Source: Fragum whitleyi (Eukaryota > Mollusca > Bivalvia > Cardiida > Cardiidae). Taken from it: a stretch of 64,000 bases of DNA. A program made the position numbers and the translations under genes. The DNA is taken from contig OX411544.1 in the NCBI GenBank assembly GCA_948146395.1, forward strand, positions 56,137,360 to 56,201,359, written 5' to 3'. The notes under the pieces were generated by a model. It was not told the DNA's origin, ran no database searches, and saw nothing but the letters and a program-made list of their open reading frames with translations. Positions 21,291 to 33,225 of the stretch are shown in pieces (the stretch's first letter is position 1; every line of letters starts with the position of its first letter).

Positions 21291-24200
21291 CAAATAATAA
21301 ATACGTGAGAGAGTCGATTGATTTTAACTTGAACGTACTGTTCACCCACGCATTGCTGATCTTTGAAAACATACTATTATCAGATAGACCGAACTTTGAT
21401 CGCGCTGTGTGGCTCTGTAGGTATTGGTTCGATCCCCTGGCAGATCCATATCAAATAAAATGATTCTAAACCGAATGTAAGAATCCAAAGCAGTAGGTTT
21501 GTTCCGTCCACTCGTAATCATTGTTTTGATATTTATTTCAGTGTTTCAATGTCACTACATCGTAACGAATCGGAATGTTTGTAAGTCCCTAAAAGTACCA
21601 CTTGTGCATTGCCATAAAGATATTACAATGCGGCTTACTTTGGTAACGCCTGAGTAAAACAGGTAATCGCACATCAATTCACTTCCATTTCCAAGGGGTT
21701 CAAACCAAAAATGTACCGGTTTTAAACATTCGTTAGTGAGAGAACTAAACAGCATATCCACAGCTTGATCAAGGTTGTAGTTACGACATTTATGTCACTA
21801 ACTTGCGAATACATTGCGTTCAATATTTTGGGAAACATTTTTTATCTTGTGTTCGAGCCACTCTGGATTGGCGTTTGACCAACTACGCCTGGGCTAGGAC
21901 AATACTTCGGTTACTTTGCTTACCAAATGTAACGCTTGCCTCGATTGGATAACCTTTTTGATGGTTATTCTTGTATTTTTTAATATTTTCTTTCATTAAA
22001 AACAGTTTTTGTAATAAGGTTATAGAAGAGCTACCTGTACTTTTTTCATAATACATAAGCGAGGAAGCCAAACTTAAGGCGCAACTTAAGAGAAAAAACT
22101 AATTATAAACTTTTCACCTTTATCAATGGAAAGCATATTCATTTTATTTATGTAAAAAATCACACCTTTAACTTCACATCAACTATTCACATCACCTAGA
22201 AAGACATTGTTGCAAAAAGGGATTTGATTAACAAGCAATTCTATTCTCACAACTCTATCTAGAATAAAGCTTCACTACTCATTATAATACATTCTGATTT
22301 CCAGTCACTTTGGAATGTTGCCTGCAAGTTCTTTAAGGGGCTTCGTTGAGAACTTTTTCTCTTTAATATGCGGTAATAAGTTTTCTGCACAATTGACATA
22401 ACATTGAAAAAAACTTGTGATCAAATGAGGGATAACAATACTGCCTCTATTAGTTCGTTTTTACTTTAACTATATATGATTAAATGTAAAAAAAATATTA
22501 ATTAATAACCAAATAAGCAGATTCAACAACTCTGTTTCGAATACAAAATATTTGTGTAACGTTTATGAAATGGTACCCAGCTTTGTAAATGAATTCATAT
22601 GCAAAGTGGGGTACCATATTTACACGTTACAAACATTTTTGAATCTCAAACATTTTTGAACCACATATGCAAGGCAAGTTTTTATATGTATGAGAGGGGG
22701 GGGAACGTTGATATTTTTTGTGATACTTAAATCACCCTATTATTGAATTATCAATATCCAGAAGGATTTTCACATGGTCAGACACACATTTAAAAAAAAG
22801 AGGGGGGGGGGGGGTTAGAAAAAATGCAACAAGGCTAATGAGGCCATTGTCACTAAAACCCATTTATACTTCCTGTCCATAAACAAATAACTTAATAGTC
22901 TGAAAATGTTGGGCTTGTTATACAGTAAATAAACTTTGAGGCAGATTTTCAGTTATATAGTATGTTATGATGATTTCTGTCAACAAATGTTGGTATTCAC
23001 TGCTGGTTCTGTCGGTTCATGGATGATTTTGAGTCAATTTGTCCACAGTGTTGATGATCCCTGTGTGATGGTGGGGTGGTACCAAGTTTCTCCAAAAAAC
23101 ATTGTCCATAATTGAACCAAAAATATTTCTTTTCTTTGTTAGTAGAAGAAACCCCTGAAAAAATGAAAACAATTTTCACTCATTGTGCATATATAAACAA
23201 AATAATTTGATTTCTTCCATAATTATCATTACATTAGATAATTTAACTCTGAAACGAAAAAAAGAGATTACAGTCAAAGAACAGAACAAAAAGTATTGAA
23301 CACTGTTAGTTCCTTATACTGTAGATGCATAATGTTAGAATGAGAAATCACTTGTAATAGACCACATATCTTTTCCCAAGAACTTTTTGAAGGTTCATTC
23401 TCTGTGCTATCTTATTTTAACATTTACAATACTAACAATGGAATTTGATATAATTTATATCACAGATATGATTCCATCATTTTCATACAAATGATTAGGA
23501 TATAAACTATTCATACTGTGAGGCTTTACTTAGGGTTACAACTTAAGAGCTCCACTGGGAGATTCCATAAATTACTGAAATTCTACCAACATCAAAAAGC
23601 ATCATATTAACATTAATATTAGTTCCTTATGACTTTGAATGTCATTTAATTCTATTCATTTCATTAAAAGTGATTTTGTATCAGATGAAAGATTAATGTT
23701 AACATTGAATTCAAATTAAAGTATGAGCTTGGTCTATACTAATATAGTCCAAATTTCAAAATACATTTTTAACCCTTTCCTGTTTTACAAAATTTTGGAC
23801 CTGTCCAAATTCAAAGGTTTTGCAGACGAAAATTTAAAGTGGATTTAATTTGAAAAATAACCATCCAGTAGGGTAGAAAATAGTGTGGAAAAAGAAGAAA
23901 TTGCTTGTCAGAAGCAATTTCTTCTTTTTTCACAATGTTTTCTCAATCATAAATTCACAGGCACGCAAAAAGCAGCGATTAAACAGCAAAGAATTAATGA
24001 ATTGAATAGGAGAGGAATTAAAAAAGAAAATAATTTTGTATTGTTTTGTAAAAATGATCAAAATGTATACCATCTGTGCAGAAAATAAAACTTTAAAGGT
24101 CTCCACATCCACTTGTGTCTTCCATGGTAAGTTTTATTGTACTTTCATTTTTTTCTATCCAATATCTGCATCAAGCAACTGCAAAAAATAAAGATAAATT

Positions 24201-25560
24201 TTGATGCATGCTTTTCATGCGAGAAAAAGTAATAATTCATATCTTTATGGATAAAACACAATTCAAAAGAAGTTCTTGTTGCACTTATGTTAATTTTACC
24301 TTAAATTTTGATAAAACTAAAGAAAGTAAGTTTAATTGGACAGAGTTTAATCCTTTCCTGTTTGTGTTTTTTTTTTATAAATATTTGAAATTGGTTAAAA
24401 TGGATATTAGTTTCATACAACAAGGAAAAGTTAGTGAATCTAAAAAAGTAACAATCACATAAGCTAGAAAGTGTTGTTTGAAAAGGAGAAAATTTAATGT
24501 GCTCTTTAATCCACATTATATTCAATTGATTGATTGAATGGAGTTTAACGCCGCTTTCAACATTATTTCAGTTATTGTAAATTGCTTGGATTTCAATGTA
24601 AATAGGTCAAAGTTGAATCTCTCACCAGTTTGGAAATTTTACCAGATTAATAAAAATGATTTTAATTCTATGCCTTAAAATTTACAAACAATAAATTTGC
24701 CTCTCCATTTTCATTATTTCTTTCAATTCATGTCAAAAATATAGCTCACAGTGAAAAAAATATCAAATATTTTTTTCTTGAGAAACTGCATTTGATTAGA
24801 ATCCAATTATGAGTACCAACAACATCAATTTGTTTTCAAATAAAAAAAAACAACTTAACCCTTGTCATACTGAACGCGAAATAATCCTGCTTTGATAGTT
24901 GACAGAGATCAGCCTGAATATATTTACAGTCTGATCTTAGTCTACACCATCTGATTTTCCTTTTAAAACCAAGAGTATTTTAACATTTAAAAAAACGAAC
25001 TTACAATGTGTTCATCCAATGCCATCAGAACTTCTTTTTAAATACAATTTCGTCATGATTTAGATACAGCATGTAAAGGGGTAAAGTAAACTAGGATAAA
25101 ACTATCTACACTTTCACACAGTGAAGTGTCATTTATAAGAAAATCAATAATTAGTCTCTACACTGAATAATGTTATTATAATCTGTGTACTCAAAGAATA
25201 AAAATGATAGAAATTACGTGATCTTACATTTAGCATACAGTACAGTGCTGTGCGATCTTGATTGGGGACGAACGCTTATGAAAACTCGCTACCTCTTCAA
25301 ACCTCCTTACCGTTGTCCATCTCCTCAATGTTGTTTGTTCCACCGTGAATCCAAACATTCCTTACAAGTCTGGTACTGCGTATGTGCTCTTAACCCTTCA
25401 GTAGCAGTTAATATTGTCGACTAAAAACTTGAATCGGGCGTCCTTGAAAACTTGTCGGCCATGACAGTAAAAAATTTACGCTAATTCTTCGGATTTACGC
25501 AAGCCCTCCCCCTTGCGTACATTTACGCCAGATATACGAAAAATCGTAAATTTTCGAAGG
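21291..25560. other. Interior of the 6.5-kb transposon, no gene recognised
   Basis: Low-GC sequence with short frames only. Hairpins occur at about 22556-22636 (GTAACGTTTATGAAATGGTA and its partner) and 23888-23933 (AAGAAGAAATTGCTT and its inverse). A minus-strand SINE tail fragment lies at 24520-24565. Confidence 0.5.
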
Positions 25561-25651
25561 TTAGTGAAACGGGCGTACGCAAATTCTCGTTGCGTACGCA
25601 AATATTTACGAAAAATGCTTGCGTACGCTGTTTAGTGAAACGGCCCCCTTG

Positions 25652-25780
25652 TTATTTTCATAATTATTGCTAGCTGTACAAGGAGTCCATTGTTAAGTGC
25701 TCCAACCTCCGCGAACTGAATGAAAGATTGTTAGAAGCGCCGTTAAATCCCATACAACAATTCAAAAAATTACTCGAATG
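25652..25780. repeat. Right end of the split MITE E, then a SINE tail fragment
   Basis: TTATTTTCATAATTATTG continues the right end of the MITE broken at 19130 (compare CGTTTTCACGATGTTATTAT at 8314). From about 25690 it becomes a SINE tail: GTGCTCCAACCTC, then GAAAGATTGTTAGAAGCGCC. Confidence 0.5.
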
Positions 25781-25834
25781 ATTACAGACTGTTCAACAAC
25801 CTTTGGACTCGTATATCTCTATCATGAGATCTTA

Positions 25835-26004
25835 TTTTATCTTATAACTTAACATTTATATAGAAATACCCGTGTGATAACATCCCGTGTGATATTTTTT
25901 ATGATATCACATAGTTATTTTTAGAACAATGATATAATGCGGTTATTTTAAGAAACTTGCATTTCAGTTAGAAACATCGACGAAAACAAGACAAATACAG
26001 GTTA
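25835..26004. repeat. MITE family A fragment
   Basis: It shares TTATCTTATAACT, CCGTGTGATAACATCCCGTG and AAACTTGCATTTCAGTTAGA with 3655 and 62476. It ends where a LINE 3' end begins. Confidence 0.6.
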
Positions 26005-27545
26005 TAAATTCAAATTCAAATTCCTTTATTGGTTTAAAAAATCCAGTTATAGGATTGTCACCAAGAACATAATACAATAAACATACAAGACAGAACTTAT
26101 CAAAAGCTATATATCAGATTGGTATATAATCTAAGATTAAAGAACCGAAACAAAATATCAGCATACATATCAAGAGCCAGAGTCAAATAACGATAATGTA
26201 ATTCAAAATCATTGCAACCAGAGCTTGAAGTAAGCAGTTATTGCTATGCTTAAGAATCACACTCATAATACTTACCCAAATTTAATCTTTTCATATAATA
26301 TTAATTTCACGGTATCTATGACCAATTATAAAGGTAAATATCTTATAATATGTTTGCATTCAATGACAAGTTTATGGACAAAAATAAAATTGAAAACCTT
26401 AAAAGAAAATAAATAAATAAATATAAGACTTATAATGACCTAAAGAAGCAGCAGATAACATCTTTATTTTCATATTTGTCTACTAATTAATTTATTTTAT
26501 TTGCTTTTTCCCCCTTCTTTTTTTTAGCACAAAACAATGACAAAATGAACAATTGGCGTCTAAGAAGATCTGCTCTTTTTTCATTATAAGGGTCAACAAA
26601 GTTTTGTAAAAATTAAGTTTTTTTACCAAGAAGATGGATATACAAGGTACAAACCAAGGTCTCCGAATTAATAAACCGAAATAAAAGGAAACTCAAGAGT
26701 TTGCAGCTGTTTTTGCGAGTAAATTATCTCTTTATTCAAACATTTTGTGAACATAAGATATACAAGTTTGAAACACATCATATTCATTGATTTGTAAAAT
26801 ATATTTAATTTTTTCATTATCACTCATGATTTTAAAAGAATATGTGTGATGCCTTCTACCTCAGCAAAGAATATTTTCCTGCTATCTGATAAAGACTGGC
26901 ATTGTAATAAGAAGTGGGTTTCAGTTTCAACTTGTGATTTACAAAGAGGACAAATTCTTTGTCATCTTGTCGAGCCAAGGGTTACGATCGTTTTACTTAT
27001 CTTACGTTATTCGAGAAGAAGCTATCGATTCGATACCCCTTGACTCGTGAAGATGATTCTGTCTATGAAAGGTTTCATTTGGTGCCTACCCTTTTCAATT
27101 TGAAGATTATGTGCACTTACACGAAATTTGGCAAATGATTTAATTTGTTCTCTTGGCAAATCATTTATGCGTTAATAAATTTCTTTCTCATAATTTCTTA
27201 AAGGTTCTAAGTTTGTTATTGCTATCATCAAACATACTTTTTCCAATAATGTACATGTATAAATTTCTTTTAGTTTGTTATAAATTGCATTTTTCAGTTT
27301 ATTTTTTGAGAATTTGAAGTGATTGTTCCATATAAGTTCAAATCCAATAACCTTCATAAACAATTTGAATTTACTTGCGAAACCTTAAGGAAGGGAGCAA
27401 CTATTTAAATATGATTTGCATGCAAGAAAATTCTGATTTAAATTAATCAGATGTGTCCAAAAGGCACAAGAATACTTCGAACCGTATACAGCCAAAGGAA
27501 AGATTCCAAATTCTGATCTTACTGCATTATTGCTTGCATACTTGT
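26005..27545 (-). pseudogene. 5'-truncated LINE, C-terminal ORF2 fragment
   Basis: On the minus strand the 3' end has repeated GAATTT units (about 26010-26030). Protein-level remnants upstream are, in order: VMGVNKYASNNAVRSEFG (about 27540-27490), LPREQIKSFAKFRVSAHN (about 27160-27100), and a zinc-type motif with C-x2-C, His nine residues on, then x4-C (ICPLCKSQVETETHFLLQC, about 26955-26900). This order matches the C-terminal part of LINE ORF2 proteins. Stops and a small MITE (26964-27054) break the frame. It differs from the LINE at 46757-49831. Confidence 0.7.
26964..27054. mobile_element. 91-bp inverted-repeat element inserted in the LINE ORF
   Basis: The ends ATCTTGTCGAGCCAAGGG and CCCCTTGACTCGTGAAGAT match the 64-bp element at 11861-11924. 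It splits the LINE coding sequence just before the ICPLC zinc motif. The flanks show an imperfect duplication (ATTCTTTGTC and GATTCTGTC). Confidence 0.65.
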
Positions 27546-27740
27546 TTACACCCATGACTCATTTCAAAAAGCTTAAAAGATAAATATGATACATACTTAG
27601 TGTATTGTATGTAAAAAAAAAATCTAACTTGGTTGTGAGAATTGATAATTGTCTCGGCAGAGCCTCGACACTTATCAATTCTCCCAACCTCGTTATATAT
27701 TTTTTTCATACAAAACACTGAGTACGTATTATATATTAAT
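27546..27740. repeat. MITE family A palindromic part
   Basis: It contains ATTGTCTCGGCAGAGCCTCG (about 27650) with an inverted outer pair (TTGATAATTGTC against GACACTTATCAA) and TGTATTG..CACTGAGTACGTATTA, as at 3835-3965. Confidence 0.6.
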
Positions 27741-28474
27741 CATAACCTGAATGTAGCAGACAATTAGTTACATGAACGTATCACTGACGACATTTTTTTT
27801 ATAATCTATTTAATCTTGCTTCTACTATCTACATATAAATATAGTTTTTCTTTGAGTAGTAATGATATATATATATATGTCGCAAGCAATAGATAATGAC
27901 GCTCGGGTATAGTCCGTTTAACTTCTTTATGGACCAACATTTAACCAAAATTCTCAAATATGAATAGTCGAAAACTAATTTTTGCTAGTCATAACATTTT
28001 GTCCATCTAATACAATGAAGAATTGTGTTTTTCAGAATTTTTGAGATTAAGATAATGATTTTGTCCGTCCGTCTACATGTTAATTCCCGATCCTTCATAC
28101 CTAGTGTTTTCTATAGTAAACGGAACAGAAAATCTCAAAAATAGGTCTGATTTGCATAGGGGCCGAGTCAAATGTGAACAATTTTTAGTGAGCTGGTTGT
28201 TGTATAATATCGAGTAGAAAATTTTGTCTGAGTAATTTACATGGTGGGGCTATTGAAATGAGTTTATCCTGTATTTGAACAAAAACCTTTTGACCAGATA
28301 TTGATATCAATCTTTAGCTATTTTGAGATGAATCCCATGTTCCCTTATTCAGACCAATAAAAATGGATATTTTAACGAATGAGTTGCGAACAGCGAACAT
28401 GCGAGTTATTACGGTACAAATCACGTGAGATTTAAGTTCAAATTGACGTTACCGTCGATATGCTAATAATCATG
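27741..28474. other. Intergenic, nothing recognised
   Basis: AT-rich sequence with a short (AT)n run at about 27870. No gene or repeat family is assigned. Confidence 0.4.
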
Positions 28475-28477
28475 TCC

Positions 28478-28506
<29 letters not shown>
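28475..28506 (+). repeat. Poly(A) tract of about 32 bases
   Basis: An uninterrupted A run follows GTCC. It could be a retroelement tail, but no retroelement was recognised on either side. Confidence 0.8.
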
Positions 28507-28508
<2 letters not shown>

Positions 28509-28854
28509 AGTATAGTCATTTATACTGTCAAAAGTTCACTATAAAACCACGTGTTTTTACTATATGTTTACATTTTCATTCTCCTAAACAGCCTTCTCCA
28601 TCTTCTCCTCATTTGAGAGCGGAAAATACGAAATTATCAACATATAATAGATATACAAAATCATTATTTTCAAACTATTTTATTCCCTTAAATGAATTTT
28701 TGGAATGGTATTAAGATATTAACAAATACAAAACATTTGATATTTCTATCGTATTTTTGTGTAATTGATGAAAACGTTGGTCCTTATAGAAGTCAAACGA
28801 ACTATATACAACTTTAATATCATCGGATGTGATACATGACGAGGTAAATGTCTT

Positions 28855-28860
28855 TTTATT
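28855..28860 (-). terminator. Polyadenylation signal of gene 5
   Basis: AATAAA on the minus strand lies 7 bases after the stop codon. A further AATAAA-like site lies near 28676. Confidence 0.45.
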
Positions 28861-28867
28861 GCATTGT

Positions 28868-30975
28868 TCAACCAAAGCCTCCACCTCCACCTCCACAGCC
28901 ACCTCCCCCTCCCCCAAATCCACCACCGCCTCCTCCACCTCCAAAACCACCACCTCCTCCACCTCCAAAACCACCACCTCCACCTCCTCCAAATCCACCA
29001 CCTCCTCCCCCACCACCGCCTCCTCCGTAACCGCCGCCGCCACCACCTCCTCCTCCATAGCCACCACCGCCACCTCCACCACCTCCTCCCTCGCCACCTC
29101 CAAAACCACCACTCCCTCCGCCTCCAGAGGCACCACCACCATCTCCTCCACCACCAAATCCACCACCGCTGCTATATCCACCACCTCCGCTATATCCACC
29201 ACCTCCGCTGTAACCACCACCTCCACTATAACCACCGTCACCACCAGTACCTCCTCCACCACCATCACCGATCCCACCGCCAAACGCATCACCGCCTTTT
29301 CCTCCATCACCACCGTAACCACCACCTCCGTCTTTCACACCGTTACCACCTTTGTAACCCCCACCATCGCAATCACGTCCACCGCCACCTCCGTCGGCGC
29401 CCTCATATCCGTCTTCATAATAGTCGCCGTCACCATAGTCATCGCCACCGCCCCAGTCACCACCACCATACCCACCACCGCCACCACCTTTTCCTCGATG
29501 ACGACCGTAACCGCGTCCACCTCTACCACCTCTCTTTCTCGGTCGCCCATGGCCCCCTCCTCTATTGCCACGGCTATATCCTCCTGTTCCACCTGTAATT
29601 CAGTTAACGTTTAATGTATCAGTTTACGTAGATTGAAAAAAAAATCACTTTTTAAAGACCGCTGTAAAGGTTCTTTATATACGAGAATATCGATGGCTCA
29701 GTGCGATAAGATGTAACTGACTATATGTTTATAGTCAGATACAACTATTTTTTCACCGAGCCATCGATATTGCATTTCCTTATGTTATATATACTTTTTC
29801 ATCAAGCCTCAATAACCGAAGTGTCGCGACAGCGAAATAGTCGATCGATGAAAATAAATTAAGGAGAATATTATGGAGGATTTTTTTTTGCTGTTTTTTT
29901 TTTTTTTTTTTTCGCCGAACACTATCATACGGTTGCGAGATGGTCTGTCGAAAAAAATTATTTTCAAAGAAATAGTCGTTTGGCAAAATGGCTAAGACGT
30001 GCATTATTATTTTATTTCATGTTGTTGTTTTTTTTTTAAAAAAAAAAAACACAAAAATCTGTTGGTTTTGTTTATCAAAAAAGAACTTTCTGGTTGGCTG
30101 AAAAATAACATCTCTACGACCAAATTTTGAGAACAACCTGTTTTGTAACAGTTTATATATGCTTGCGCTTAAATAATTCCATATAAATGTACACACCCAA
30201 TGTTGAACCCTCGGCGATTCTACGGAATAGACCCCGTGAATCGTGAGGGCGCCGCAATGAAAGCGCGTCGTTTCGCACGTGGGTTTACATGACGTCACAA
30301 AGATCAAGATATTACTTCAAGTTAAACAATATCAACGAAAGATTAAAGTTGGGCGTGTTATAATTGTTGACAAAATACAGTATTTTACTGCGTTTTGTTA
30401 TCAAATTACAATATGCCAAAAAAATCTCCAAAGACGATTGGAAAGCAATTAAGAAATTTTGTTTTTGTTCAAGCGTATTGACCAAAGTACCACAAGAAGC
30501 CGAATTACCTAAAAATGACCCAATATTATAATTACTACACTTACGTCCAAGGTACTTTCTAGCTTTAATATTGGCAATCTTCGTGTTATGACGTCAAATA
30601 TTTTTTCATCTTTTTAGAAAAGTATGCGACTGAAAAAAGATATTACACTTACAATGTTTTGTTGCATAGAAAGTTATTCCAAAACAAAACTAACCGAAAC
30701 CCGTTTTCCCCACTTTCTTTCTTAGAGGTATTTAATTAGAAGAAATAAAAAGATTGTATTGTTGTTTTTATCAAGTCAGTCAAATTTGTACAATAATTTT
30801 ATAGGCAATTCCAATACAAATACAGTCAGTTTCATCTTAAGATCTCGTAACTAAAGCTTGAAAAATGCTGTAGTTACAAGAAATTAGCATTATCAAATGA
30901 TAAACAACATAAAAAAGAAACAAACTCACGATTTTCTGACGAGGGGTCAACCGAATGAGCACTACAGCATCCCAT
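28868..30975 (-). CDS. Gene 5: long myristoylation-motif glycine-rich protein, minus strand
   Basis: Minus-strand coding exons are 30975-30930 and 29592-28868, giving 256 residues. The donor is GTGAGT (30929-30924), the acceptor is GAATTACAG (ending 29593), and the intron is phase 1 as in genes 1-4. Exon 1 reads MGCCSAHSVDPSSEN; Gly2, Cys3 and Cys4 with Ala6 suit myristoylation plus palmitoylation. Exon 2 begins with a basic RGG-like part (residues 17-50, with RPRKRGGRGGRGYGRHRGK), then GGGDWGG with the single Trp near residue 62, an acidic Asp/Tyr/Glu stretch (66-82), then long Gly-rich repeats including GGYSGGGGYS units. It lacks the C-terminal Cys-Gly repeats of the other members. TGA is at 28870-28868, and AATAAA (28860-28855, minus) follows after only a few bases. 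A CTTTAG site lies just before the ATG. RGG boxes often bind RNA; that role is inference. Confidence 0.65.
29665..29775. repeat. Hairpin element in gene 5 intron
   Basis: AATATCGATGGCTCAGTG (about 29687) is inverted as CACCGAGCCATCGATATT (about 29754), with an inner pair around TGACTATATG / TATAGTCA. It is a compact MITE-like palindrome. Confidence 0.65.
30195..30560 (+). repeat. Dispersed repeat G, copy 3
   Basis: It has GATTCTACGGAATAGACC, CATGACGTCACAAAG, TTTTACTGCGTTTTGTTATC and the short frame MPKKSPKTIGKQL at 30414, in the same order as 9225-9610. It lies inside the gene 5 intron. Confidence 0.5.
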
Positions 30976-30981
30976 CTTGAT

Positions 30982-31976
30982 CTAAAGAAAACAGTCCAGC
31001 ATATAAGATAAACAATTATCGCGTGTCACGACTGGTTATAAGACATTTTATTCATTCTAACCTAACCTTTATTCGCGATCTAAGATCGAGATCAAAACAT
31101 TTTTAAACTAAATTCTATGAATGCTCATATAATATAACTACAGTGTCGTTACAATAAATTGTCATGCGAATTTTTTAAATCATTACCTAACGAAATATTT
31201 TTCGTGTGTTGCCTGTGAAAGGAAGCTTTAGAATTTACGTTTGCCTTCATAATTGTTTTACTGATTTTGAAAGTTTTCTAAAATTCAAGGTTCGAATTTG
31301 ACCTGTTTTTTCTATTATGAACATTTCCCATTTTGCAATATTTGATTTAATATCTTTAAATTTCAACGGTTTCCTTAGCTGATTTTAATTTTTTCAATAT
31401 TGGGCTCTAATATCGAACTTATTACTCTGCACCAAAATTGATTTTTTGTTCTATTTTTCATTTTATGAACCTTCTTTTTTATTTATGTTTTCTCTTTTTT
31501 AACCACAGAAAAAAAAAGAGATAAAAAAACGAAATGCGTACGCCCGACTTACATGCGTTTTATTATTACAATTATTACTGAACTATATTCTTAAAAGCTA
31601 ATGTGACTCTTGATATAACGCATTCAAAACGAACTATGTTATAACATAAAGTTATATTAAACTTGAAAGTTTCAATAGCTTTTTGATTGGAATTACCCAA
31701 AGTTTGATCACTTTTTTTCAAAAGCGATTACTAACCATTAGAAAAAATTATATTTTAACGTCATGTTAATTTGGACTATTTTACCAATGCAAAATCGATC
31801 GGATAGAATTTCCATAAGCGCTGGGATTTTTTGGTCTTTATTTCATATATCCTATTTCGATATACCCATAAAGGCTGTATATAAATACCCATAAAGATTG
31901 TTTATAAATACCCATAAAAGCTATGAAACTTAATCTAGGTAAGGTTCAAATGCACAAGATAACGGAAAAATATATG
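30982..31976. other. Region between gene 5 start and next MITE
   Basis: AT-rich sequence. A short tandem CCCATAAAG unit recurs three times at about 31866-31920. No gene is recognised. It should contain the promoter of gene 5, but no convincing element was identified. Confidence 0.4.
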
Positions 31977-32265
31977 TGACCCTTCACTCGAAAAGGGACC
32001 ATCTGGGAAGTGCGTAAAGTGTCGACCCTTGATAGACTGCGCGAAGTGCGCAGACTGACTAGGACCGAAAGTGTTCGCATTTCACTATTTTTTAATCGAG
32101 AATAATCAATCTACCTTCATAAGAAAGAATTTTTGAAATGCGACCTCTAGTTAGCCTGTTCTAGATCCAATCTCTTTTCCAGATACTTACGAGGGTTGAT
32201 CCAGAAATTCGTACAATGGGTATTTTACAAAGTTCCCAGATGGTCCCTTTTCGCGTGACGGGTCA
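31977..32265. mobile_element. MITE family C, complete, with 6-bp target duplication
   Basis: It starts TGACCCTTCACTCGAAAAGG and ends CCTTTTCGCGTGACGGGTCA. The flanks both read TATATG (31971-31976 and 32266-32271). The internal inverted pair CCATCTGGGAA / TTCCCAGATGG is also present. It is 289 bp with no ORF. Confidence 0.8.
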
Positions 32266-32267
32266 TA

Positions 32268-32425
32268 TATGAGCAAGTGCGTAACATTTCTAACAAGTTC
32301 AAGTGTGCGTGATGGACAGACATTGATCAGTCTTTACGTCAATGGAGCGCAGCAAAGACTCAGATCAGACTGTGCAGAACCACAGACTGATCCGAGTCTT
32401 TACGTTGCACACATGTGAAATTGCT
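32268..32425. repeat. MITE family F copy
   Basis: AACATTTCTAACAAGTTCAA and ACATGTGAAATTGCTGGAAG are the two diverged ends. The centre is CAGATCAGACTGTGCAGAAC with its inverted partner. Confidence 0.55.
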
Positions 32426-32805
32426 GGAAGCACGCTTTTTACAACACACATGCTCGTTTTTCCCCTGTTGAAAAATATGAATTTGAGGGTTCTTGAACTC
32501 AAAAAGCCGAAATACTACAAAAAGCCTTTATATTCGAGTATCGAACACAAAACCATTCATTTTACTGAAATTGAGATACTTGTCTAGAAAGCACTCCTTG
32601 ATAATTAATTTCACAAAAATCCTCATATTAACAACAATATCCTAAATCTTTAGTATTTATGTCCTTATATTGTTACTTTGCACATTTCTTTGTTAATTTT
32701 TTTTTATGATGGTGATGAACTTTTTAGTTCAAACCAATATTGAAATAAATGATCTGTTCTATGATTTTATCAATTCAAAGAAACATAAACGACACAAAGT
32801 ATTAA

Positions 32806-32872
32806 GTGAGTGGTCAAATATCAATTTTGTCTATATCTGTATATACGAAATTGACCCTTGACCACTGACTCA
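32806..32872. repeat. Hairpin
   Basis: GAGTGGTCAAATATCAATTT pairs imperfectly with AAATTGACCCTTGACCACT around a short AT-rich loop. Confidence 0.6.
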
Positions 32873-32949
32873 AACTTGTGTATCTATATTCCAGTTTTTA
32901 CTGGCGTACCTCGCCAGTGACTGTCCTTTCCACCTTAACATTAACACAT

Positions 32950-33101
32950 GATTCTTCTTCTTCTCCTCATCCGCCTTCTCTCTCACTTTCTCTTTCTCCC
33001 TCTCTGTAATTCTCTCATTCTTCCTCTTCATCTCTATCTCTTGTCTCTCTGTCTCTCTCAGTCTCTCACTGTCTCTCTCCGTCTCTCTCTGTCTGTCTCT
33101 C

Positions 33102-33132
<31 letters not shown>

Positions 33133-33133
33133 T

Positions 33134-33180
<47 letters not shown>

Positions 33181-33225
33181 CTCTATCTCTCTCTCCCTTC
33201 CCTCTCTCTCTCTATCTCTCATATA
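32950..33225 (+). repeat. CT-rich microsatellite
   Basis: Long (CT)n, (TCTG)n and TCTCTC tracts. The 120-codon Leu/Ser frame and its antisense Glu/Arg frame are artefacts of this tract. Confidence 0.9.

Larger units (their letters stand above)
19131..25646. mobile_element. 6.5-kb DNA transposon with GGCCCGTTTCACTAAAC ends
   Basis: The left end GGCCCGTTTCACTAAAC is mirrored by GTTTAGTGAAACGGCCC on the right (one mismatch in 17). Both subterminal regions carry repeated GCGTACGC palindromes: three on the left (19145-19260) and three on the right (25570-25630). The flanks duplicate CCTTG (19126-19130 and 25647-25651); CTTG alone is possible. The interior has no intact transposase ORF, and the longest frames are under 90 codons. 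It contains a SINE (20120-20416) and a small inverted-repeat element (20458-20836). The end sequence recalls PIF/Harbinger-type elements, but the superfamily is not established here. Confidence 0.7.

Noticed and set aside
26846..27043. 65-codon + strand ORF
   Set aside because: Antisense to the LINE zinc-motif coding remnant and crosses the 91-bp inserted element.
28711..29325. 204-codon Val/Glu-rich minus-strand frame
   Set aside because: It is an out-of-frame shadow of gene 5. The glycine frame connects in phase to an MG exon and this one does not.
28829..29614. 261-codon Thr/Ser-rich + strand frame and a 244-codon His-rich frame
   Set aside because: They are antisense to the Gly-rich exon of gene 5; GGN repeats read backwards give Thr/Ser, His or Pro frames. 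The minus strand has the matching splice acceptor, frame and polyadenylation signal.
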